From: Ceratotherium simum simum
Taxonomy: Eukaryota; Chordata; Mammalia; Perissodactyla; Rhinocerotidae
Direction: 5' to 3'
DNA: 64,000 nucleotides
Assembly (NCBI RefSeq): GCF_000283155.1
Contig: NW_004454175.1
Location: forward strand, 6,003,124-6,067,123
Of this stretch, positions 47,093 through 58,194 are shown one piece after another (within the stretch, counting starts at the first letter, position 1; the number at the start of each line of letters is the position of its first letter). The translations under genes and the position numbers were made by a program. The notes beneath the pieces are model-generated. The model was not told where the DNA came from. It was given only the letters and a program-made list of their open reading frames with translations, and did no database searches.

Positions 47093-48674
47093 ATGTAGTA
47101 AGAACTAGAGAGTCTTTTCATTTCTCTGCCTACTGTGAAATGGGAATGTTTTCTAAAAAATTATGAAAGCACAGACAGTTTTATCAAAATTTGCCTTTCC
47201 TACATAAGGGTGGGTACCTCCAAAAGTCTTAATTAAAACCTGCAGAAATTACATGTGAAAAATATCCTAAAATGATTTAGCCACAGGGCATGGAGAATTC
47301 AGTCGATTTAAACATTACCACTTTATGTTAGCAGAATGTAATTTTTCTTTCAGTTTAAAATAACCTGATATAATGAACTATTTTTTCATTCACTAAATGG
47401 CTCTCTAAATCAGTATAACATTTGATTAATGTCTCTTGATTAAACACGATTTTATTTTAAATTAGGGTTTAACAGATAAATAATTTCTGAATGGTCACAA
47501 TTAAATCCCTTGATAGTGTGTTAGTGTTATACATAAACATAAAGTACACCCTCGCTAGAAATGTTTCAACTTTTAAAACTAATTACCATGAAGCACTGAC
47601 ACAGCATACTGGATTATAACTGTATTTTGATGCCCACAACCCACTTCAGTCAGCTCACTCTGCCTTGCTCTCCAGAGCTGACTGGGTGGGAGGGCATCAT
47701 ACACAAGTCAACAGAAAGGACAGAAATGTTCTCCTCTTCAATGCTGGCCCTGATGCTCATCAGACTTTACAAACTGCAAGATAAACCCAGAAGAGCATCA
47801 AACTCACCCAAGGGTGCTGCTCTTGCCCAAAGTTCCAGTTACAAAAGCCTCTTCATCAGATGGAAAGTAACAAAGGCAGGCTTTCTTTTTAGAACTCAGC
47901 TAATATTTCACTGTGTTTTCTGCCAGTAACTCACAGATACGTGTGCCTAAATATATGTACATTTATAAATACACACACACTCAAAAAATTCGCTCCACAA
48001 TCTAATGTCACCTTGCTGTATTTCTCTACATCAAATAAAGTCTGTCTCTGAGTATCCATTTGCCACTGAAATCTTTAAGCACCTAGGACACAGTGGTCTC
48101 CCTTGTGACATCACCTCCCCCTCTGCAACACCATCCATCCATCACTCACAGGTCCTATCACCTCCTAGGATCCCTCATAGGAGTGGAGGTGAGCCCCTGC
48201 CACTCTCCTCTCTGCTTGATAACCCCATAACTCTAGGTGGGACTCTTTCACCTCTCTCAAGTCTTGAAACCTCATTCCCTCTTGGGCAACCCAATCTAAT
48301 GCTCCTCCACAGGATAACATCCAAAAGTTCTTTCGTTTTCGCCTTGGAGAGGGGAGTGAAATGCACGATGATCAGACTCAAAAAATAATCGGCCTCTTCT
48401 TCCTGGGAGCAATGGGAGATAAGTAACACTTTAATCAACAGCAGCCCAAATTGCTGAGATTCTACTAATACTCTATTTTTACCTATGTTTACAGACTTTC
48501 TGGACACTCTGTAAATAAACTAAACTTTTTTCAGATTAACAATTAGACATATTGCTTCAGGTATTTCTCTGGAAAAGGTGTCTAGAGGTTAAAGAAAAAT
48601 ATACTGGGAATATTTTTTAAAAATTTAACTAGCATAGTGTTGAAAATAAGTTTATCTTATGTCTCTAGACTTTC
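47093..48674. other. No gene recognised
   Basis: Two plus-strand frames (47627-47929, 48005-48388) and a minus-strand one (48175-48507) lack domains and splice context. 48120-48260 is the least AT-rich part. Confidence 0.4.
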
Positions 48675-48760
48675 CAAACGCCCTGAGAGTGTGTATATAT
48701 GGATATGTATATGCATCTGAACGTGTGTGTGTGTAGGTAAGTTTATATATCACTCAAAAT
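48675..48760. repeat. Degenerate (TG)n/(TA)n tract
   Basis: GAGTGTGTATATATGGATATGTATATGC and GTGTGTGTGTGTAGG: imperfect dinucleotide repeats. Confidence 0.6.
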
Positions 48761-51700
48761 TTTCCATTGATGTGTTTTCCTGAGCTGTAAGAGCTTTTTA
48801 TAAAAGTTTCATACTTTTCTATAATAGTTACTTAAAAATCTCTTTTCCAGTTTACTATGTGGCTTTGGTTGGTTAAGGAGAACTAACGTGCAGAGTTCAT
48901 CAAGATTTTCAAGCATATCTATATAAAGTTATACAGGGTATTGGCAAAACTTTCAGTCTCTTCTGATTGTGGCCATAGTCCTTTTCTCATTCTTAAGTGT
49001 ATTTATTTGTGTTTTTTTTTCTCTCTCTTTTTTTATTCCATTTACCAAACGTTTATTTCATTGTTTGATTTTAAATCATTCTTTTTTCATCAATTCTACT
49101 GTTTTTCTGTTTTCTAACATTAAATTCTGTGTCTTTATTGTTAATTTATTCTTATACCCTAAGTTCCATTTACTGTTGTTATTCTGTTTCAGGATTTTTT
49201 TTTCCTCCCAAATATCTAGAGGTTAATGTTTCACTCATTTATTTTCAAATTTTATTTTTAAACAATAAAATCCATTAGGGATATGAATTTATCTATAAAC
49301 ACATTTTTGGCTGCAAAGCATAACTTTGATATGAAATTTTCTTCTTTAATTACTTTCTTAAAAGTGTGTAGTTGTAATTTTTATTTCCTCTTTGACCTGG
49401 GGGGAATGTTGGCTTTTTCCTGTGAATATTCTAAGTTTGGAAAAGAGTTTTGTGGATGGGGGCTCTATCTAAGACATTAAAACCTTAATGATATTATTAG
49501 CTATGAATAAGTCTCAATTTATTACTTCATGCTTCTTTTCTGGATTTCTATCCTAGACACAACTGCAATATTTCCTATTCGTGCACTTCAGTCCAACCTA
49601 TAAAAACTAATAGATTTCAACTGGAACATTTAGCAAAAGTTTTCTACAAAATATTTTTTTCCTTTTTCTGCTCAAAAGTACGTATTGAAGGAAAGACTGG
49701 TAATCTTTCCAGGAAGTCCCTGTGTGGTGCTGTAACTAGTGAGCAGACACAAAGCCCAATGGTCAGAGCACAGCTCATTCCCTCTCTGCCTGACACGCTC
49801 TCCCTCTCTTCCCACCTATCTACACCATTTTTTAAGCAATAATCACAAACTGAGTCATTTGAGCAATTAAGAAGATCCTTATGATTGAAATTCTTTAAAA
49901 TCATTTAATATCAGAAATGCTCATGTTAATCATTTAAAATGTCCTGTTAGACATTTGGGTTTCCTCCAACAAAGGAAGAATAGGGATTTCAGGAGGTTGG
50001 GAACAGGGAAGGGGCTGCTGAGAAAATAAGTAAAGCTTCCAACTCAGAATTCAGTCATTTTTACATTTTATACCCCTTGGTTTAAAAACCACAGATGAAA
50101 CAAAAAAACTCTTGTTAAATGACTTCTACTTTTCGTGAGAACATTTCACAGCTTCACACGCAATTCTTCAGACCTCTGACAGAGCTCAAAATAAAAAGCA
50201 ATTTTAAGATGTCATTCCTTATCTAGCCATTTTACTAAGACGTACTTTACCCAAGATAGACTAAATGACAACCTGTTTTCCCCCTTGGTACCTGTCAGAT
50301 AAGCTAGCATTCCCAGTTCAGCCTTGACTATAATTCCTGCAGAACATGATTAATGATATATTCCAAGCAGCAGTCCCCAAGGAAAACATCTTCTCTTAAT
50401 TCTTATTATTCTAATGAAATGGTATAGTTCATAATTCATTAACTTAACTGGAGTGATAAAATAGGCTGCAAGAAATAAAAAGTGCCTCTATCTTGTCCAA
50501 AGAGACAAAGCTGAGATAATTCATTAGTGAGAACATATGCTTAAAATTCACTGTTTTGCTGAATCATACAAGGTTACCTGTAAAAAAGTAACAGCAACAC
50601 ACACATTATGTTGTCTTTTTTGAGGAAAATGGTCACCTCCAAAGAAGCCTACCGAATTTTTATGAAGTAATTAAAATTCTTTGTTTTCCATGAAAAAATG
50701 TCCTGTGCAATAGATTTCTAATATACATATTATCCTGAGGTAATGAGTTAAAATAAAAGCCTGGTGAGCATAGCGACTTATGAAGGACAGTGGGAAAGGG
50801 TGGGTACTAGGCTTTTACTCTTCTTCTCCAGGTTTCCTACGCCTCCTCTTCAAGAAGATTGCTTGTCACTCCCATTAACCATACATTTTCCAAGTGTGAG
50901 GCCATTCCACAGTTTATAGTTATTAAATTAATGGAGTATAGTGCATCGCTTTACTCAAAACTAGCTTTTAACTAAAGGCAATAGACTAACATGTAAAACC
51001 AATTTCTTTTGGTAAAGTACTTTAAAGTTCAAGAAAGCATAAAAGTAATAATGATTAAAATTGTAATATTCTGTCTGACTCAGTATAATCCTAATTAGCA
51101 GCAGCAACATAGACCTTGGTGGTCAAGAGAGTTTGGTGGAGTCCTGCACTCATGGAAGGTACCATTCCTAAGCCACGAAGGACATTTGTGTCCTTATTGC
51201 CATCTCCACATACAGAACCTAACTTACCTAGACTTTGGAACTTAAATCTGTAACTGAGGCTGGGATGTGAACACCATCTGGCTATAAAGACAGGACAGAG
51301 TGAAACTACACATCTCCTCCTGAAATGAAAGCCAGAAATCCCAGATCATCAAGCCTTCAAAAATTAAGTCATTTGAATATGTTTCCACTCTAAAGAATTA
51401 TTCTCTTGAGTACAAAAATGAACACATCGAAACAAGAATTCTTGGCTTATGGGAGTAAGCCATTCATTACATATAAGGCATGATTCTAGTCTTGGACTTT
51501 TTGCAAAAATACTCTGAAAAAAGGGCTATGAAGATATTAAAGTTCTGTTAATGATTATATAACCTTGGAGATTGCAAGGGAAAAAAAGCAGGTTTCAGCC
51601 TGTGTATAGAAAATTTCCTCTACAGCTGGGTTCTCTCAGTTTTGGAAGGAAAAAGAAAAGCAATACAAATATCTAGTGTTCAAGAGCTCAAAATTCATAA

Positions 51701-52339
51701 GGAATCAAAAGATAACTTTGCCCTTGGTCATAAAGTCCTAGCCAGAGAAATATTCCAATTTACTAACCTTGATTCCGTAAGGGAGATAAAGTAGTTGCGG
51801 ACACGACAGGGAGACCCACTCTTCTGCCTGGATCTTGTCCCCACACATCAAATTTTTCAGTTCCCATAAAACACTGGATAGACTTGCTATGCTCTATTAT
51901 GCAGCTGGAGTGCAAGTCTCACAAATAGGTGAATTTTAATTATAGATGGAACGATGAAGACGCTTGCTATGACTAGACAAGTTTACCTTTATATCCAGCT
52001 ATCTCTGCCAGGCCACCCAAGGCCAGAAAGCTGAGTTCATTTTTAACTACTTCTTAGCTTTTTGTCAAAATTTGGTTCACTATCAAGTGCGTCTGTAACA
52101 TTTTCCTTAACATTCTGTTCTCTTTGTTCCCATTGTTTCTCTTCGTACAGAAGCATCCTGACTTGGATAGATTTTCTTGCATTTTTACTGTTCATCCTGT
52201 CTCTACCTCCCTAACCCAACACCCAGACTTGAAGACCGTCCTATATCAATCATAGAAATAGTATGCCATTCCTCTTCTCAAATAACGGTTTTCAAATATT
52301 TGCATATCAAATGGTTTGCAATTGTTTTTAAATCTTGTA
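48761..52339. other. No gene recognised; long unique-looking stretch
   Basis: About 3.6 kb with no exon, RNA gene or interspersed repeat that I can name. It is the longest such stretch in the window. Whether it holds conserved enhancers cannot be judged from one sequence. Confidence 0.35.
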
Positions 52340-52830
52340 TTAGTTAGGAAGTCTTTGGTGGCAAATAACTGAAACGTCAACACAAAGGCTTAAGCAATAA
52401 AAGTTATTAATAAAAGTTATTTTTAAAGAAAGCAAGAATAGTTATTGGTTCATGTAACCAAAAATTCCAGTGACAGGATTGGCTTGATCCAGCAGCCGAA
52501 CACTGGCTTGATCCAGCAGCTGAACAATGTCATGAAGACTATCTTTATACCAACCCTCAGACCTTGTATTCACCCTAAGGCTTGTTTCGATCTTCAGATG
52601 ACCTGCAGTGCCTTCTCAAGCTACACTTACAATTACTTTCAATAGGAAAGTCATAATCTATTTCCCTAGTAGCTTAATTAAAATGCCAGCATCCAGTCTA
52701 CTTGTACACGTCTGGACCACATGACTATCACTAAAAAATATCACTGTGGCTAAGGGGATGGAAAATACTGATTGCTTAAACCAGTCAGGGCCCTTCTGGA
52801 GCTGAAGGAGAGGTCTACGTTACCCAAACT
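52340..52830 (+). repeat. Possible ancient interspersed repeat with a 24-bp tandem duplication
   Basis: Text such as AAAAATTCCAGTGACAGG, CACATGACTATCACTAAAAAATATCACTGTGGCTAAGGGGATGG and AACCAGTCAGGGCCC fits a mammalian repeat that I recall but cannot name. GGCTTGATCCAGCAGC recurs with a 24-base period at 52481 and 52505. Confidence 0.4.
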
Positions 52831-53336
52831 TCACGGTTGGGAAATTTGGAACACTGCATTTGAAAGAGAGAAGGGATGCTTGGGAGTCAACCAATAAAGG
52901 TCGACTACAAAACTAAATCCTTGACATTTATCAGGTTGTGATTGTTCTGCACTTTCTATTCCTTACAACATCCCACACAGAATATCGTAACATTTTCTAT
53001 ACAGCAGGTGCTATCTGAATAATGATATTAGTAAAACATAAACACACAGAGAATAAACGCTGAATATGTGCTTGCTAAATTAACTTAATACATTTGGGAA
53101 TCGCAAGATGAGGAGAAAATAAAATTTCTGAATCACATTTAAACAACTTTGTCATTTTAAAAACTCATTGTGACCACGGACCTATGTTTTGCTTTTTATA
53201 TTATTGTTTTTTCACCTCTAAAGCACCATACATTTTGAATCACACTTGGAAAGAACATGTGGTTCTCTAATATTTTAATTGTGATTTTATAATTTTCCTG
53301 GAGGATAAAAATAAAAGTTAAAAATATGACTTTAAA

Positions 53337-53469
53337 TAGGGTGGCGATACATACTGGTTCACCCAGAAGATTCCGGTTTATGCCTGTTTTCTCTGGGTAA
53401 CTATTCATAATAGTCACTTTCACTCTCAAGAGAGTCCTGCTTTGGACAATAAATTATATGGTCAGTCTA
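53337..53469 (+). mobile_element. Short TIR-bearing DNA element (copy 2)
   Basis: It begins ATAGGGTGGCGATACATA and ends AATTATATGGTCAGTCTA, which are imperfect inverted repeats. TTCACTCTCAAGAGAGTCC lies before the end. It belongs with the element at 14807-14939. Confidence 0.6.
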
Positions 53470-55377
53470 ATTTTAAATAAATGTCAAACACCTACATTAT
53501 ATTCCAAAAGAAATTTGAGACAAGAAAACTACCTAATCAAATAAAAGTCAAGTTAAATAGGCATACTCTTTGCATGAGCAAAAAAAAAAAAAGTTCAATT
53601 TATCATGTTGTAAAAAATATAGCATCACTTCTAAAGTCTGAAAGAAAACTCATTTGAAGCCCCAGCTGTTGTGCTTTAGGGATGTGGATTAAAGCTCATC
53701 ATTATCCTTCCGTTAATACTCTTCCCTGGACCAATCAGTGCTTATGTGGTGTTTACAGAGCCTGAACACTGAGCTGACCTGAATGGCGTCTGTATTGCAA
53801 TACAATCAGATTATGTCTAATCTAAATGCAGTGTGTCCTTTATAGAACAGACAAATCCTAATCCCCCATTTACAAAAGCACAGACAGTCCAGTCTCTGTT
53901 GGATATCTATTCATTTTTTTAAAATTTTTAAGTGACACACATTAAAATAAATTTTAAATTCACTCAGTCTATTTAGTATAAAAATAACTATTTGGAGGTT
54001 TTGAGCTGTGGGTAAAGCACTTTTTTGATAGTCTAAGATATGTTATTACAAAAACACAATTCTTTTCCTTCTGAAGGGATATATTCTCTTTCTTCTAAAG
54101 AATTCCGATTACCACAATAAAATACCCCCACTATTCTAAAAGAATAAAGTCAAGCTTAAAACTCATCTCATTTCCTGTTTTCTAAATTACTTGAGAGTTT
54201 ATCTTGAAGCTCAGATTAGTTAGCTGTGCCTATACTGTATCAGTTAAGCTGTAATAATGTTTTAGAGCAGAAGTCCCCACAAGATGACTCACCAAACCAT
54301 TCTGGAATAAGCCTTTCTGCCTTTTGCCATTTCACTACACTGTTGTCAAGTCCTGCTGCACCATGAGCCTTTGAGATTGGGTGCCATTTTCAAGGACATG
54401 AGGGGTGAAGTATGGGCGGTGGCTCCACCTCCTCCCCTCCTCAACTCATGGTCTTCACCGCCTGCCAGCCCCACCTTTCTTCTCTTTCACCGCCATCCCC
54501 TTCCTCCCAGGACCCTAGAATTCACTGTCAGTGTTCTGATGCCATCTCCTCCCTCAGCTCTGCAGGCTTCAGTGAGACCAAATTTGGGGATCCTCCTTTT
54601 TAAATTTTACATCCTCTCTGTGAGCTACGTGACCCGGAAATGAGAGTCTAAAATTCAAAGAGAATAGATAGACAAAGAAGTAACCGAAGTATGAAAAATA
54701 GCTATCCAACATGTAGCTGCCACCCTCACACATGGTGGCAGCTTGAGAATTTGGAATTCTCAAGCAGAAATGAAGTTCAATGTTTAAATGAATAAGGGAT
54801 AAATTTTTCTAAAGGCATTAGAAAGGGAAAGAGTATTCCCATAAAGACTGATAAAATACAACTCCATAAAGCCACAAATAAAACAACAACAAAACAAGCA
54901 AGGGCTTGGATGAACACATGGGTTTTCTTCAGGGAAGGATGTGGAAAGCAGGCTTGTTAACAACAACAAAAAGACAACACGTCGACTCTAACTCGATGAC
55001 TGATTTCATTCTTGTTAAGATACTCAGAGGCCACTTTCCCCAGCCCCATCCATCACTATGAAGCAAAGAGCTCTATTGATAGTTCTGCTGAGGGGCAAAA
55101 ATCTTCCTGAGAGGTGCCCTTAAAGTATTTAGCACCCTCCCTTAAAGCAGGGGGTTGGTAGCAAAATATGTCTCCACCATGCACACAGTGGCTCTGCATC
55201 TAAAATGAACTGGTGGTTGTTTTTTTTTAACTTTGCTTTGTAAATTATCCAGGATAAAATTCTCACTTAGATTCCTCTCACTGCCTAGCACCTATCCACG
55301 AAATATAAACTAAAAATAAACATCAACTGCTCTTGCAACTATAAATAATATATAAGAAAGGTAAATTTGAAGCTAAA
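53470..55377. other. No gene recognised
   Basis: A pyrimidine-rich, less AT-rich patch at 54410-54580 contains overlapping open frames in two plus-strand registers, with proline/serine-rich composition only. No domain or splice support. Confidence 0.4.
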
Positions 55378-55390
55378 AATTGATAAGGCA

Positions 55391-55648
55391 GGGGCCGGCC
55401 CGGTGGCGCAAGCGGTTAAGTGTGCGCGCTCTGCTGTGGTGGCCCGGGGTTTGCCGGTTCGGATCCCGGGTGCGCACCGACACACCGCTTGTCAAGCCAT
55501 GCTGTGGCGGTGTCCCATATAAAGTGGAGGAAGATGGGCATGGATGTTAGCCTAGGCCCAGTCCTCCTCAGCAAAAAAAAAAAAAAAAAAAGGAGGATTG
55601 GCAGATGTTAAAAAGGGGAACACCCCCCCAAAAAAAAAAAAAAAAAAA
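55391..55648 (+). mobile_element. ERE SINE with a rearranged 3' end
   Basis: A well-preserved head (GGGGCCGGCCCGGTGGCGCAAG) and core (AAGCCATGCTGTGGCGGTG). After CAGTCCTCCTCAGC comes A19, then GGAGGATTGGCAGATGTTA, a short GGGGAACACCCCCCC and a second A run of about 21. The second body repeat is truncated. TSDs AATTGATAAGGCA (55378-55390) and AATTCATAAGGCA (55649-55661) match at 12 of 13. Confidence 0.92.
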
Positions 55649-55661
55649 AATTCATAAGGCA

Positions 55662-56319
55662 TACATCAAAGACAAATTTAGTTGACTTCTGGTTTATGTA
55701 TCAATTCAAAACGTTCAAATCCTTCATCCATTCAACACTTAGTAGGTTCCTACGAAGTGGGACCTAAGGTTCTAAGTCCTACAGTAGACTGAAGACAAAT
55801 TGGAAACTCATCTACCTTTAATGACGTGAAAACCTAACAGAGAGAAATATAATTATTTAGGGAGATAAAATCATAGGGCACACTATAAGAGGCCGATAAA
55901 TTCTTCAAGCTGCCCTCAATTTACTAACAACCCACCATGTGCCAGATACTGTGTTAAGCACTAGGGATACAGTAGTCAACATGCATAAATATACGTAACC
56001 GTGCACAAAGGATTTTAAGGAAATGATAATACAGTGGGAAATTAGTGTTTTATATTTATATTTTTGTAAATATACATAATTTATTTGAAATATATAATTT
56101 TGACATGCAAAAGATACATAATAACTCATAGTATTACTTAAATAATATTAGTCTTTAAAAAATAAACTAACCCCAAACACATATCTTATAACCAGAATGG
56201 CCCCACATTTCTTAGCCTCTTATTATTAACTGGAACCTATTCAATGCTGCTGTTTGTGAGGCTGTAAATATTGCCTTTCTTGTAGCATGTTATTAAAACA
56301 CAACATCTACACATACAAA
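55662..56319. other. No gene recognised; weak L2/MIR-like traces
   Basis: ACCCACCATGTGCCAGATACTGTGTTAAGCACTAGGGATACAGTAG at 55930-55976 is the kind of text seen at L2/MIR ends. Nothing else can be named. Confidence 0.35.
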
Positions 56320-56790
56320 CAAAAATCATAAGTATGCAATCAATGAATTGTCACAAGGTGAACATACCCCATGTAACCAGCATTAAATCAAGAAAAAGAA
56401 TCTTATCAAAACCCCAGAAGCCTCCTAATGCCCCCTGCTAATCATTTCCCACCTCAAGGGTAACTACCATCCTGACTTCTAATACCATGAATTAGATTTG
56501 CCTGTTTTTAAACTTCCTAAAAGTGGAATTATGCAGTATTCATTCTTTTGTGAGTTTGTCCATGTTGCTGCGTGTATTTGTAAATCATTTTCATTTCTCT
56601 ATAGTATTCTACTGTATGAATATATCACAATTTATTTATCCACTCTACTGTAAATTGACATTTGAGTATTTTCCCATTGAGGCTATTAGAAATGATGCTG
56701 CTATGAACATCCTGTGTTTGAGGACATAGCTTTACTTACTTGTGGAGCTGCTGGGTCTGCCTTATTTACTTACTGTTTGTTTGTAACACT
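56320..56790 (-). repeat. L1M LINE fragment, antisense
   Basis: Antisense L1 marks: TCTATAGTATTCTACTGTATGAATATATCACAATTTATTTATCC, GGCTATTAGAAATGATGCTGCTATGAACATCC and CTGCTGGGTCTGCC. Confidence 0.7.
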
Positions 56791-56866
56791 GATACTTTCA
56801 AACAGAGAGCAAACATAACATAGGGATATGTGGGAAACCACAGAAGAACATAAGAGGTAAAAATAC

Positions 56867-57115
56867 GGGGCCAGCCAGGTGGTGTAGTGGTTAAGTTCAG
56901 CACACTCCGCTTTGGCGGCCTGGGTTCATGGGTTCAGATCCTGGGTGTGAGCCTATACCGCTCAGCAAGCCATGCTATGGCGGCGTCCCACATACAAAAT
57001 AGAGGAAAATGGGCACAGATGTTAGCTCAGGGCCACTCTTCCTCAAGCAAAAAGAGGAATATTGGCAAAGGTGTTAGCTCAAGGCCAATCTTCCTCACCA
57101 AAAAAAAAAAAAAAA
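56867..57115 (+). mobile_element. ERE SINE (short subfamily), recent insertion
   Basis: GGGGCCAGCCAGGTGGTGTAGTGGTTAAG head, AAGCCATGCTATGGCGGCG core, two body repeats and an A tail. The 15-bp TSD AAGAGGTAAAAATAC is perfect at 56852-56866 and 57116-57130. Confidence 0.95.
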
Positions 57116-57130
57116 AAGAGGTAAAAATAC

Positions 57131-58194
57131 ATCCCACAAAGAACAGCTGGACCCATATTTAAACACTATTTATTAAATTGTTTATTAATTCTTTCACTGT
57201 GAGTCCACCATATCACACATCATTTAGGGATAATGGCCTTTTCTTCAGAAACTCTTTATTAAAAGTACAACATGACCCATTTCTGCTTTGTCGCTTGATT
57301 AAGTAAAACATAAAAAAGAATAAATCCTTTATTCAATTTTATATTTCAGATAATTTGCTTCAACATTCAGCAAACCACCATACTGTGAGTGGCTACATTA
57401 GTGCTAAAAAGAATGCACCAAGAGAATCTAAAAGGAAACATTTAGAGAAGAAATGGCTCTTGGTTTTCACGAAGCATAAGAGTTTGAAAAATACAAATCA
57501 CTTCAAGAACTTTAAAACCTTTTCTTTAAACAGGCCTACATAACCAAATCACTGGAAACTGTCTTTCTGAAAATATTTCACAAGACTTGCATGATTTGAA
57601 ATATATGGGTTTTATGGATTGCCTGGGCTCTGTGCCTGGAAATTTTCCCAGAGATCATCTCACGTTTTTATTCTTAGGATCAATAATGTCAGCAGATGTT
57701 AAGGCTTGTTAGCCAAGTACACTGATTTAAAATGAGAGAGTGAGGGACGGAGGGCGACAGACAGATAGACAGAGACAGAAAGAAAGGAAGGAAGGAAAAA
57801 AGGAAGGAAGGAAGGGAATTAAGCATTTCAACAATCCTCCAAACAGTAACTCAAAGGATGGGGTAGATAAAAAAAGAACTTATAAAATAGCAGAAGTGCT
57901 TGAACAATAACTACACAAAACATTTTATTGAGTGACTAGGTTTTAGTTAAGAAACACAACCAGATCTAAATCATATGCACCATTCCACGGTCTTTCCAAA
58001 TCATTCTAAACTATAATAAAAGACCAAACGTCAAAATGCTTCACTGATATGCAATTCCATGTTCCTCATAATATTTCTCCACATAGTTGAAGAGACTTTG
58101 TTCACTGAAAAAGAATTAAATATTCTCCCAGATCTTCAGTGATTAAAATATCTTCTTATAATAAATGTCTTTAGGAATAATGTTAATTCATTTA
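57131..58194. other. No gene recognised; (GGAA)n tract
   Basis: A purine-rich tract at 57735-57817 includes GACAGACAGATAGACAGAGA and GGAAGGAAGGAA units. There is no exon. A 62-codon Lys-rich frame at 57355-57543 has no domain. Confidence 0.45.

Noticed and set aside
46694..47121. His/Thr-rich and Val/Cys-rich frames (HTHTHT, CVCVC)
   Set aside because: They are translations of TG/CA repeats.
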